A stretch of DNA of 64,000 bases from DASYLJ01 sp964432595 (GTDB taxonomy: Bacteria; Desulfobacterota; Binatia; DP-6). A program made the position numbers and the translations under genes. The notes below the pieces were generated by a model that did not search any database, was not told the origin of the DNA, and saw nothing but the letters and a program-made list of their open reading frames with translations. The stretch spans positions 168,655 through 232,654 of the forward strand of contig CAYSOF010000009.1 in NCBI GenBank assembly GCA_964432595.1, given 5' to 3'. Positions 16,351-24,464 of this stretch are shown piece by piece (the first letter of the stretch is position 1; each line of letters begins with the position of its first letter).

Positions 16351-17637
16351 ATGCCGCTGCCCGTCGTGGACCCGATGCCGCCCCGCGCCGCGGGGCCGCT
16401 GCCGTGGGTCCGCGCCGGGCGGCGGCTGCTCGCGAACCCCACCGCGTTCTTCGCCGACACGCGCCGCCGCCTCGGCGACACCTTCGTCGTCGACGCCTTC
16501 GGCTTCCGCCTCTTCTGCGTCTTCTCGCCGCTCGGCGTCCGCGCCCTCTACGCGGTCAAGGAAAGCGAGGCGAGCTTCGGCCTGGCGACGTTCCGCCTGC
16601 TCAGGCTCAAGCTGCCGGCCGAATTGTTCGCCGGCCGTCGCGTGACGCCGCACCGGCTCTTCGGCGGCGACGACGTCGAGCGCTACCTGCGCACGCTCGA
16701 CGACGCGGTCACCGTCGAGCTCGATCTGCTCGGCGCGCGCGGCCGCTTCGAGGTGTTCGCCGAGATGCGCCGTCTCGGGCATCGCCTCGGCTTCGCGACG
16801 TGGCTCGGCCGCGAGGCGGCGTCGCCGGCGTGGATCGATCGGCTGATTCCCCTCGTCGATCGGCTCGACAGCGCCGACGCGTTCGTGCGGCCGTCGCAGG
16901 CCTTCCTCACGGCGGCGCGCCGGTACCGGCGCGAGCGCGAGGCGCTGCGCGGCCTCGAGGCGACGGTGCAGGCGTTCTGGGAGCAGCGGCGCGAGGCCGA
17001 CGACTTCCTCGCGCAGATCCACGCCGCCTACGCCGACGTCGCGCCGGCCGAGCGCCACGCCGGCGTCGCGCGCGACGTCGTCATGCTGCATCTGGGCTCG
17101 CAGTCGAACCTGTACGCGGCGCTCGCGTGGACGTTCATCGACGTCGTGCAGCGGCCGGCGCTCGTCGAGCGCATTCGCGCGGGCGACGACGACCTGCTCG
17201 AACGGTGCGCCAGCGAGTCGATCCGGCTGGCGCAGCGCTCGATCACGCTCCGCTCGGTGCTGCAGCCGATCGACGTGGACGACGAGCGCGGCCGCTGGCG
17301 TCTCGCGCCCGGTGTGTTGCTGGCGACGATGCTCTCCGTCAACAACGCGTCGGCCGCGCCGGGGCTCGGCGACTTCGATCCGGCGCATTACGACGGCCGC
17401 AAGCTGGCCGCCGGCGTGCCCGTCGCGGCGCGCGAGCTGGTCAGCACGTTCGGCCACGGCGTGCATTCGTGTCCCGCGCAGCGCTTCGCCGTCTCCGCGA
17501 TCCGCATCGCGGTCCGGCGGCTGCTCGCGCGCTACGACGTCACGCCCGAGTTCGCGTCCGCCGTCGCCCGCCCGCAGCAGCTCGGCGCGGTCGCGCGCGC
17601 CGCGCATCCCTGCATCGTCGCGTACCGCGCGCGCTGA
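16351..17637 (+). CDS. Cytochrome P450, CYP7/CYP8-like I helix
   Basis: A 428-residue P450 without a membrane anchor. The K-helix ExxR is ESIR (Glu 289, Arg 292) and the haem ligand is Cys 374 in FGHGVHSCPAQRFA. The I helix lacks the usual acid-Thr pair and instead reads HLGSQSNLYAALAWTF, with Asn 253 at the Thr position. That resembles the (A/G)SQxN pattern of CYP7A1 and CYP8 sterol and prostacyclin enzymes. Such enzymes act on sterols or on peroxides, so the reaction is open. A sterol, hopanoid or fatty-acid substrate is an inference that fits the crotonases and sulfotransferase upstream. Confidence 0.82.
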   Translation: MPLPVVDPMPPRAAGPLPWVRAGRRLLANPTAFFADTRRRLGDTFVVDAFGFRLFCVFSPLGVRALYAVKESEASFGLATFRLLRLKLPAELFAGRRVTPHRLFGGDDVERYLRTLDDAVTVELDLLGARGRFEVFAEMRRLGHRLGFATWLGREAASPAWIDRLIPLVDRLDSADAFVRPSQAFLTAARRYRREREALRGLEATVQAFWEQRREADDFLAQIHAAYADVAPAERHAGVARDVVMLHLGSQSNLYAALAWTFIDVVQRPALVERIRAGDDDLLERCASESIRLAQRSITLRSVLQPIDVDDERGRWRLAPGVLLATMLSVNNASAAPGLGDFDPAHYDGRKLAAGVPVAARELVSTFGHGVHSCPAQRFAVSAIRIAVRRLLARYDVTPEFASAVARPQQLGAVARAAHPCIVAYRAR

Positions 17638-17676
17638 GCCTTGCGCCGGTCGGGGCCTTCGTCTACCGACGGGCCG

Positions 17677-19572
17677 TTGTCGTTCCGTGCCCGCGTGCTC
17701 GCCTGCCTGCTGACGGTCGTGACCGCCTGCCTGTTCGCCTGCGCGTCCCCCGACGGTCTGCCGCCGCAGATGGCGATCGAGACCGTGGTCGACGAGCTAC
17801 TGCCGCCGCTGCCGGCGGACGCCGTCGTGGAGCCATCGGCCGAGGCCGCGCGTCCCGCGTCGCTGGCGCCGGGCGGCGCGCTCGGCGGCGGCGGCGGGCG
17901 GCCGAGCCTCGTCGTGACGGCGCCGTCGCGCGTGCGGATGCGCGTCGCCGTGCCCCCGGATGCGGGCGTGCGCTTCGGCGTCGGCGTCGAGGGCAGCAAG
18001 CGGCGCGAGGCCGATCGCAGCGGCGTGCGCTTCCGCCTGACGGTCGACGGCACGGAGGCGTTCACCGACGTGCTGAATCCCGCCGCGCGCCGGCGCGACC
18101 GGCGCTGGCGCGACCAGGTCGTCGACCTCGCGGCGTGGGCGGGGAAGACCGTCGATCTCGTGCTCGAGACGTCGGCCGACGATCCGTCGATGCCGTTGGC
18201 GGGCCGTCCGGGCTGGAGCCACGTCCGCCTGACGCGCACCGAGCGGCGCGACCGCCAGCGTGCGGCGCCCGACGCGCGCAACGTGCTCGTGCTGCTCGTC
18301 GATACGCTGCGCGCCGATCGGGTGGGCGCCTACGGCGCGGGCGACGCGGCCACCCCGGCGCTCGATGCGCTCGCGCGTGGCGGCGTCGTGTTCCGCGACG
18401 CCGTCGCCCAGTCGTCGTGGACGCTGCCGTCGGTGGCGACGTTGCTGTCGGGGCTGCCTCCGCGTAGTCACGGCGCGCGCGGCGACCGCATCCACGGTGC
18501 GGCGCCGGACGGCGCGCCGCCGCAGAACGCGTTCCTCGCCGACGCGGTCGTCACCTGGCCCGAGCTCGCGCAGCGCGCCGGTATCACGACGATGGGCGTG
18601 TCGACGAATCCGCTCGTCAGCCGCGCGACCAACGTGGCGCAGGGCTTCGAGACGTTCGTCGAGCTGCCGTTCGATCCGAAGGCGCGCACGTGGGCGACTG
18701 CGGCCGACGTCAATCGCGCGTTCGTCGACTGGGTAGAGGCGAATCCGGGGCTGCGCTTCGCGGCCTGGCTGCACTACATGGACGTCCACGATCCGTACAT
18801 GCCGCCGGAGCGGCTGCGGCCTCCGGTGCCGGCGGGCCTCCGTCCATTGGTGGCGCAGGGGCGCGTCAACGAGCTCGCGAAGCCGATCAACCGCGGTGCG
18901 GCGCCGCTCCTGAGCCCGTTCGAGGTGGCGTGGCTCGAGCGGCTGTACGCCGCCGACGTGCGGGCGTGGGACGAGACGCTCGGGCAGCTGCTCGCCGCGC
19001 TCGACCGGCTCGGGCTGCGGGAATCGACGACGATCGTCGTGACGGCCGACCACGGCGAGGAGTTCCAGGAGCACGGCCGCCTGAAGCACGGCACGCAGCT
19101 CTACGAGGAGACGATCCGTGTGCCGGTCATCCTGGCCGGACCGGGCATCGCGCCCGCCGCGCGCACGGACACCGCGCAGGGCGTCGACCTGCTGCCGACG
19201 GTGTTGCCGCTGCTCGGCATCGCGCCGCCGCCGGGCCTGCCGGGCCGCGATCTGCTGGCGACCACCACGCCGTCGCCGGCCGTCAGCGAGACGAGCAACG
19301 GCATCCTGCGCGACGGTCGCGCGGTCGAGCTGACGGCGACCCGGTCGTCGACGTGGAAGCTCATCCAGGCGCCCGCCGTGCAGCACGAGGAGCTGTACGA
19401 CCTTGCGCGCGATCCCGGCGAGCGCGACGACCTGCATGCCGGTCACCCGCAATCGACGGCGCTGCGCGAGACGTTCGACGCATGGGCCGCCGCCGCTCCG
19501 GCGGCGCCGGCGACCGGCGGCAGCGACGCCGCGCTGAGCGACAAGCTGCGCCAGCTCGGCTACGTCGACTGA
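17677..19572 (+). CDS. Sulfatase-like (alkaline phosphatase superfamily) lipoprotein with Thr at the nucleophile site
   Basis: A 631-residue lipoprotein (signal LLTVVTACLFAC). An N-terminal beta-rich part (about 50-195) resembles the carbohydrate-binding-like domain often fused to these proteins. The sulfatase-fold domain has the metal-binding Asp in VLLVDTLRADRVGAYG and the later pair TADHGEEFQEHG. The usual CxPSR or SxPSR motif for formylglycine is TLPSV (Thr 249), so it cannot be matured to formylglycine. A Thr nucleophile as in phosphodiesterase-type relatives is possible. It ends KLRQLGYVD, like the protein at 38563. The start is uncertain: TTG 17677 gives the best signal peptide, and TTG 17641 is also open. 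Confidence 0.75.
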   Translation: MSFRARVLACLLTVVTACLFACASPDGLPPQMAIETVVDELLPPLPADAVVEPSAEAARPASLAPGGALGGGGGRPSLVVTAPSRVRMRVAVPPDAGVRFGVGVEGSKRREADRSGVRFRLTVDGTEAFTDVLNPAARRRDRRWRDQVVDLAAWAGKTVDLVLETSADDPSMPLAGRPGWSHVRLTRTERRDRQRAAPDARNVLVLLVDTLRADRVGAYGAGDAATPALDALARGGVVFRDAVAQSSWTLPSVATLLSGLPPRSHGARGDRIHGAAPDGAPPQNAFLADAVVTWPELAQRAGITTMGVSTNPLVSRATNVAQGFETFVELPFDPKARTWATAADVNRAFVDWVEANPGLRFAAWLHYMDVHDPYMPPERLRPPVPAGLRPLVAQGRVNELAKPINRGAAPLLSPFEVAWLERLYAADVRAWDETLGQLLAALDRLGLRESTTIVVTADHGEEFQEHGRLKHGTQLYEETIRVPVILAGPGIAPAARTDTAQGVDLLPTVLPLLGIAPPPGLPGRDLLATTTPSPAVSETSNGILRDGRAVELTATRSSTWKLIQAPAVQHEELYDLARDPGERDDLHAGHPQSTALRETFDAWAAAAPAAPATGGSDAALSDKLRQLGYVD

Positions 19573-19950
19573 TCAGCTCGCCGTGCAGTGGCGGCGGACG
19601 ACGTCGACGAGGGCGTCGAAGTCGTCCTTGTGGACCGCGGCCGCGACGCCGAGCGCGTGGACGTGCTGCTCGATCGCGGTGTCGACGCTCACGACGACGA
19701 CGGGAATCGCCGCCAGGCTGGCGTCCGCCTGCTGCGCGCGGCGGAACGCGAAGCCGTCCATCACCGGCATGTGCAGGTCGAGGATGATGAGGCAGGGACG
19801 CCGGTCCGCGCGCAGCTGCTCGAGGGCCACGGCGCCGTTCTCCGCGGTCACGACTTCGTAGCGCTCGAGCGCCAGCGTCGCCGCCACCACCTCGCGGACG
19901 TCGGCGTTGTCCTCGACCACGAGGACGCGATGTGTGTGACCGTCCGGCAC
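19573..19950 (-). CDS. Single-domain response regulator
   Basis: A 125-residue receiver domain with no output domain. The acidic pair is VEDNAD, the phospho-acceptor Asp is in IILDLHMPVMDGF, the conserved Ser/Thr position is VVVSVD, and the Lys is in VHKDDFDAL, where the usual Pro after Lys is Asp. A GTG at 19950 is the start nearest the domain; the frame stays open upstream, so the exact start is uncertain. Such CheY-like proteins act by protein contact, and no cognate kinase is adjacent. It converges with the sulfatase-like gene with no gap (TGATCA). Confidence 0.75.
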   Translation of the reverse strand: MPDGHTHRVLVVEDNADVREVVAATLALERYEVVTAENGAVALEQLRADRRPCLIILDLHMPVMDGFAFRRAQQADASLAAIPVVVVSVDTAIEQHVHALGVAAAVHKDDFDALVDVVRRHCTAS

Positions 19951-20060
19951 GAGGTGCAGTCTGCCCGCGCGTCGGCCGGTGGGAAAGAGCCGAACGCGTG
20001 GCGCGGTACGTCGAGGAGGGCTCGACGCCGGCGAGGCCGTCGTCCTCCAAGGGCGCCCGA

Positions 20061-20324
20061 TCAGTGCGCGACCGGCGGCCGCCGGCCGGCGACCGCCCGA
20101 TAGCCGGCGAGCAGCAGCACGGCACCGGCGATCGAGACGAGCCAGCCCGCGGCCTGATCGGGGCCGTACCATCCCATCGCGCGGCCGACGTAGCCGCCGA
20201 CGACGGCGCCGGCGATGCCGAGCAGGATGGTGACCAGCATCCCGCCGGGATCGCGTCCCGGCATGACCAGCTTGGCCAACGCGCCGATGATGAGCCCAGC
20301 GATGATCCAGCCGATGATCGTCAT
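20061..20324 (-). CDS. GlsB/YeaQ/YmgE family membrane protein
   Basis: An 87-residue membrane protein of the transglycosylase-associated (GlsB/YeaQ/YmgE) family. The family start MTIIGWIIAGLIIGALAKLVMPG and the Gly-rich second helix LLGIAGAVVGGYVGRAMG are typical; a third helix follows. Family members are linked to envelope stress, but the molecular role is unknown. It is divergent from the PhoD gene across 94 bp. Confidence 0.85.
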   Translation of the reverse strand: MTIIGWIIAGLIIGALAKLVMPGRDPGGMLVTILLGIAGAVVGGYVGRAMGWYGPDQAAGWLVSIAGAVLLLAGYRAVAGRRPPVAH

Positions 20325-20418
20325 GCGTCCGGCATATGCCCTGCGGACGCGCCGTCAATCGTCCCCGACCCACTTTTCGCTCTCACGCCGCCGACCGACG
20401 GTGTGGTACGCCTCCCTC

Positions 20419-22008
20419 ATGGGACACCACGATCACGATGGTCCGGACACCGGCGGCCGCGCCATCCCGCGTCGGGATTTTCTCCGGGCACTCGGCGCCG
20501 CGGGCGCCGGCGGTGTGCTGGCGTCGATCGGCATGCGGAGCGCGCGCGCGGCGGGCCCGCCGCTCGAGGGCTACACCGCGACGTTCCCGGACGGCATCAA
20601 GTGCGGCGACCCGGCGCCCGGCGGCTCGGTCATCTGGACCCGCCTCGGACGGCCCGTCGACGGCCCGCCGGTCCCCGTCGTGTGGACGGTCGCCGAGGAC
20701 GCGGCGATGGAGCAGGTCGTGCGCGGCGGCTTCGTGTGGGCGCGCGACGGCGCGGGTCACACCGTCAAGGTGAAGGTGCGCGGCCTCCGTCCCGATCGCT
20801 GGTACTACTACCGCTTCGACGGCCCCGGCGCGGCGAGCGTCGTCGGCCGCCTGCGTACGGCGCCGCGGCTCGGCAGCACGCCCGACCGCCTGCGCTATGC
20901 GTTCGCCAGCTGCCAGCAGCGTAACGCCGCCTTCTACGTCGCCCACCGCGGCATCATGCAGGAGAACGTCGACTTCCTGATGCACCTGGGCGACTACATC
21001 TACGTCAACGACGGCTTCGACACGACGCTCGAGCGCTATCGCAACCGCTGGCGAACCTTCCATTCGAACCCCATCCTCCAGGAGCTGCAGGCGGCGGTGC
21101 CGCTCGTCGCGATGTGGGACGACGGCGAGTTCTACAACGGCGTCGATCGGTTCGGTCCGCCGGATCGGCTCGCCGCGGCGAAGCAGGCGTGGTTCGAGAA
21201 CATGCCGGTGCTCGGCAATGCGCGCGACCGCGTCTATCGCAGCTTTCCCTGGGGACGGCTCGCCGACGTGGTGATGATCGACGTTCGCTCGTATCGCGAT
21301 CCCGAGGTGCCGGCCAACGTGAGCGTCGGCGGCATCATCGACGGGCAGGACTCGCGTATCCCGCCGGGCGAGCAGATGTTCGCGCCGGAACGCACGACGC
21401 TCGGCGCGAAGCAGGAGCAGTGGCTGCGCCGCACGCTGCGGCGGTCGAGCGCGACGTGGAAGTTCATCGGCAACCCGTACAACATCAACCCGTGGAAGCT
21501 GCAGGACCTCGCCGGTACGCCCGGCGCGCATCCGAACGAGGGCGTCTACGTGTCGAACGAGGCGTGGGACGACTACCAGGCGGAGCGGCGCGCGCTGCTG
21601 TCCTACCTGCTGCTGCACGACGTCCGGAACGTCGTCTTCTCGAGCGGGCACACGCACATCTACCTGGCGTCCGAGCTGCAGCCCGATTTCGACCAGCCGA
21701 GCTCGCCGACGGTGGCGTTCGACTTCGTCACGGGCTCGCAGACCGCCGACCCCGACCCGCGCACGATCGCGCCCGAGGAGATCCTGCTCGCGGCCGAGAC
21801 GATCATGCGCAACGCGAACACGCCGTACCTGCGATACGTGAACATCCTCGACCAGGGCTACGCCGTCGTGGACGCGACGCCCGAGGAGACGATCGTCGAG
21901 TTCCGCGTGCTGAACACCTTCGACCCGAACGCGACGCCGCGGACCGCCGCGCGCTTCCGCGTGGTGAACCGTAGCCGCGTGCTGGAGACGCTGTTCACCG
22001 AGCGATGA
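20419..22008 (+). CDS. phoD: PhoD-like alkaline phosphatase/phosphodiesterase, Tat-exported
   Basis: A 529-residue secreted metallophosphatase. The N-terminus has a twin-arginine signal (PRRDFLRALGAAG, Arg-Arg at 18-19). A small Ig-like domain (about 45-150) precedes the catalytic core, with FASCQQ (Cys ligand), HLGDYIYVNDG, the MWDDGEFYN motif and GHTHIYLASE. PhoD enzymes bind Fe(III) and Ca and release phosphate from mono- and diesters. It should act in the periplasm in phosphorus supply, for example on teichoic-acid-like or phospholipid-derived esters. No Pho box could be identified with confidence. It converges with the GNAT gene. Confidence 0.87.
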   Translation: MGHHDHDGPDTGGRAIPRRDFLRALGAAGAGGVLASIGMRSARAAGPPLEGYTATFPDGIKCGDPAPGGSVIWTRLGRPVDGPPVPVVWTVAEDAAMEQVVRGGFVWARDGAGHTVKVKVRGLRPDRWYYYRFDGPGAASVVGRLRTAPRLGSTPDRLRYAFASCQQRNAAFYVAHRGIMQENVDFLMHLGDYIYVNDGFDTTLERYRNRWRTFHSNPILQELQAAVPLVAMWDDGEFYNGVDRFGPPDRLAAAKQAWFENMPVLGNARDRVYRSFPWGRLADVVMIDVRSYRDPEVPANVSVGGIIDGQDSRIPPGEQMFAPERTTLGAKQEQWLRRTLRRSSATWKFIGNPYNINPWKLQDLAGTPGAHPNEGVYVSNEAWDDYQAERRALLSYLLLHDVRNVVFSSGHTHIYLASELQPDFDQPSSPTVAFDFVTGSQTADPDPRTIAPEEILLAAETIMRNANTPYLRYVNILDQGYAVVDATPEETIVEFRVLNTFDPNATPRTAARFRVVNRSRVLETLFTER

Positions 22009-22020
22009 TGTCGTCGTCGA

Positions 22021-22734
22021 TCAGGGCGCGGCGGTCACGCCGACCCGGCGGACGCCCTGAGCGACCCGCGGCCGATGTGGCCGATACCGCACGGTGCCGT
22101 CCTCCGCGATGCGGGCGCCGACCCGTCCCGCCCGCAATGCCGCCTCGTGTCCGGCCGCGTCCTCGACCGCGACGCACACCTCGTCACCCGACGGGGCCGC
22201 CAGCGCCGTCCCGTCGCACGCCCGCAGGAGGCCGATCACGGGATACCCGAGATCGAAGCGGATGCCGGCGATGACCATTCCGGCCCGGAGCAGGTTTCGC
22301 CAGCTGACGACGTTGTGCAGGCGGACGCCGCCGCAGGTCCAGCGCATCGACGTTGCGGCGGCGTAGCGCAGGCGGGCGTCGAGGAGCGCGCGCTGGTGGC
22401 CGCGGCCGCGGTCGTCGGGGTGCACCATCGCGTGCTCCAGGAAGCACGCGCGGAGCGGCCAGTCGTCGCCGGGGATGAGCGGGAATCGGAGCCTGCCGTA
22501 CGCGTCCGGGCGCGTCGGGATGCGTAGCAGGCCCATCGCGGCGAGCCGCGGCCCGGCGAAGACGCCGTAGGCGACGCCGTTGGTCCCGTCGAGGTAGCGG
22601 CACACCTCGGCGTCGGTCTTGGGTCGCAGGTAGCCTGGCGGCAGCGTGCCGACGACGACGGCCTGGAGCGCCTGGACGTGGCGCATGTCGGTGATCGCGA
22701 GACGCCGAAGGGTCGGTGTGGATGTCGTTTCCAT
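22021..22734 (-). CDS. GNAT-like N-acyltransferase family protein
   Basis: A 237-residue protein with a GNAT-like core. The strand and loop HAMVHPDDRGRGHQRALLDARLRYA carries the acyl-CoA pyrophosphate-binding pattern (R/Q-x-x-G-x-G/A form, here RGRGHQRA). The last 60 residues (from DEVCVAVEDAAGHE) form a separate small segment of unknown nature. The ATG at 22734 begins METTSTPTLRRLAITDM, a normal GNAT first strand. The acceptor is unknown. It is divergent from the methyltransferase at 22817. Confidence 0.65.
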   Translation of the reverse strand: METTSTPTLRRLAITDMRHVQALQAVVVGTLPPGYLRPKTDAEVCRYLDGTNGVAYGVFAGPRLAAMGLLRIPTRPDAYGRLRFPLIPGDDWPLRACFLEHAMVHPDDRGRGHQRALLDARLRYAAATSMRWTCGGVRLHNVVSWRNLLRAGMVIAGIRFDLGYPVIGLLRACDGTALAAPSGDEVCVAVEDAAGHEAALRAGRVGARIAEDGTVRYRPHRPRVAQGVRRVGVTAAP

Positions 22735-22778
22735 GGGCCGCCCGACATACGCGCGGCGTCGCGATCCGGATGCGACCC

Positions 22779-22805
22779 TTGACAAGTGCCGTGTCGGCAG
22801 AGAAT
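22779..22805 (+). promoter_or_regulatory. Possible promoter for the methyltransferase at 22817
   Basis: A perfect TTGACA (22779-22784) is followed after 15 bp by GAGAAT (22800-22805). The spacer is short and the -10 box is a 4/6 match. The ATG is 11 bp downstream without a Shine-Dalgarno. Confidence 0.35.
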
Positions 22806-22816
22806 CGACACGCACG

Positions 22817-23650
22817 ATGGCCTTCAAGCAGTACCTCCGCGAAGAGATCACCCACGGCCTGGACGAAAGCTACACCGAGGAGGGCTGGGCGAAGGATTTC
22901 CCCGGCAAGGCGTACTACGACGTCCACCTGTCGACCATCGAGGAGCACGAGATGGCGACGCCGACGTTCCGCGAGTATCTGAGCGGCGGTGGCTTGAAGA
23001 TCCTCGAGTCGGGCTGCGGCACGGGGCGGTGGATGTCGTTCTTCGAGAAGCTCGGAAATCGCGGCTTCGGCATCGACGACAGCTGGGGGCCGCTGCGCGT
23101 CGCGCGCGAGCACGATCCGGACATGAACCTCGTGCGCGGCAACGCGCTGGTCACGCCGTTCCGGAACGACGTGTTCGACGCCGGGTTCTCGTCGTACGTC
23201 GCCGAGCACTTCCCCGAAGGACCCGTGGCCCTCTTCAAGGAGATCCACCGGGTGCTCAAGCCGAACGCGCTCTTCTTCGTCGTCGTGCCGTTCAACAACA
23301 CGTTCCGCCGGCTCGTCACCAACAACGCGCTGCGGTTCTTCTACGCGATCTGGCGCTGGCAGAAGAAGCCGCTCGGCTTCACCGAGTTCCGCTACGAGAA
23401 GGCCGAGATGGACTCGTTCCTCGCGCAGGCGGGCTTCAAGGTCGAGCGCGTGCTGCCCGACGACTATTACCTGCCGTGGTCGAAGGGGCTCTTCGTCGAC
23501 GTCTGCGACGTCGGCTCGTTCGTCAAGTACGAGCAGAAGCCGGCGTTCGAGTTCGGCAAGTTCGGGCTGCGCGTCGTCCGCGCCATCCAGAGCGTCGGGA
23601 TCTGGCACTCGTGCGAGGGCATCTTCTACGTCACGCGCGCGGTGAAGTAG
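22817..23650 (+). CDS. SAM-dependent methyltransferase
   Basis: A 277-residue class I methyltransferase. Motif I is LESGCGTGRWMSFF, followed by NRGFGIDDSW and the motif IV region FDAGFSSYVAEHF. After the core comes a helix-rich insert (RRLVTNNALRFFYAIWRWQKK) and the segment LGFTEFRYEKAEMDSFLAQAGF shared with the next gene, so the two look like tandem paralogues. The context (glycosyltransferases, exporter) suggests methylation of a sugar or lipid carrier, which is inference. It begins the glycan cluster and is followed three bases later by the second methyltransferase. Confidence 0.78.
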   Translation: MAFKQYLREEITHGLDESYTEEGWAKDFPGKAYYDVHLSTIEEHEMATPTFREYLSGGGLKILESGCGTGRWMSFFEKLGNRGFGIDDSWGPLRVAREHDPDMNLVRGNALVTPFRNDVFDAGFSSYVAEHFPEGPVALFKEIHRVLKPNALFFVVVPFNNTFRRLVTNNALRFFYAIWRWQKKPLGFTEFRYEKAEMDSFLAQAGFKVERVLPDDYYLPWSKGLFVDVCDVGSFVKYEQKPAFEFGKFGLRVVRAIQSVGIWHSCEGIFYVTRAVK

Positions 23651-23653
23651 GGC

Positions 23654-24460
23654 GTGAGCTACAAGATCCACCTGCTCGACGCGCTGACGCCGGTCGAGTG
23701 GAGCCAGGCGACGTGGAAGGTGGAGCGGACGAGCGTCGCCGTCGACGACTGCGCCGAAGAGCTGCTCCATCCGCTGCTGCTGAAGGCGCTGCCGCGCGAC
23801 GGCATCTGCGTGGACGCCGGCTGCGGCTCGGCGAAGTGGCCGATCCACCTGCGCCGCCTCGGCTTCAACGTCGTCGGCATCGACGTCAGCCGCGACGCGT
23901 GCGCGCTCGCGCGCTCGACCGATCCCGGGCTCGGCGTGGGCGTCGGCGACGTGCGGAAGCTGCCGCTGCGAAGCGGTTCGGTGGACGCGTTGCTCTCGTT
24001 CGGCGTGGTCGAGCACGACGAGCGCGGCCCCGACGAGGCAATGGCCGAGGCGCGGCGCGTGATGCGGGACGGCGGCCTGCTCGTGCTGAGCGTGCCCTAC
24101 GACAACCTGCTGCGCCGTCTCGTCATCAACCGCATCATGGACCGCGTGACCCGCGAGCGCCGCGCGGCGGGTATGCAGCTCGGGTTCGTCGAGTATCGCT
24201 TCACCGCGCCGGAGGTCGTCGACTTCGTGACGCGCGCCGGCTTCCGCGTCGAGTCGGTGCACCCGAACGAGTTTCGCGCGCCGCGGACCGTCGGGCTGTG
24301 GGTCGACTGGCAGAACATCACCTTCGATCCGTTCCGGAAGCTCGACACCGAGACCATGTTCCGCCTGCCCGGCACGTGGGGACGGCTCGGGGCCGCGCTC
24401 GTGCGGTGGGCGCCGTGGACCGCCTGCGCCGAGGTCGTCGTGTTCGCGCGCGCGGTCTGA
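23654..24460 (+). CDS. SAM-dependent methyltransferase (paralogue of the preceding gene)
   Basis: A 268-residue class I methyltransferase starting at GTG 23654, three bases after the previous stop. Motif I is VDAGCGSAKWPIHL, then VVGIDVSRDACALA and the motif IV region ALLSFGVVEHDE. It shares with its neighbour the block RRLVIN, the LGFVEYRF segment and a following AGFRVESV strand, and a late Trp-rich tail. Tandem duplication followed by divergence is likely. The substrate is probably a glycan or lipid component, judged only from context. It converges with the GT2 gene with a four-base gap. Confidence 0.78.
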   Translation: MSYKIHLLDALTPVEWSQATWKVERTSVAVDDCAEELLHPLLLKALPRDGICVDAGCGSAKWPIHLRRLGFNVVGIDVSRDACALARSTDPGLGVGVGDVRKLPLRSGSVDALLSFGVVEHDERGPDEAMAEARRVMRDGGLLVLSVPYDNLLRRLVINRIMDRVTRERRAAGMQLGFVEYRFTAPEVVDFVTRAGFRVESVHPNEFRAPRTVGLWVDWQNITFDPFRKLDTETMFRLPGTWGRLGAALVRWAPWTACAEVVVFARAV

Positions 24461-24464
24461 GCGG

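Noticed and set aside
19573..20373. One long minus-strand protein covering the response regulator and upstream region
   Set aside because: The upstream part is antisense-like sequence overlapping the GlsB gene in another frame. Only the receiver domain at the end is real.
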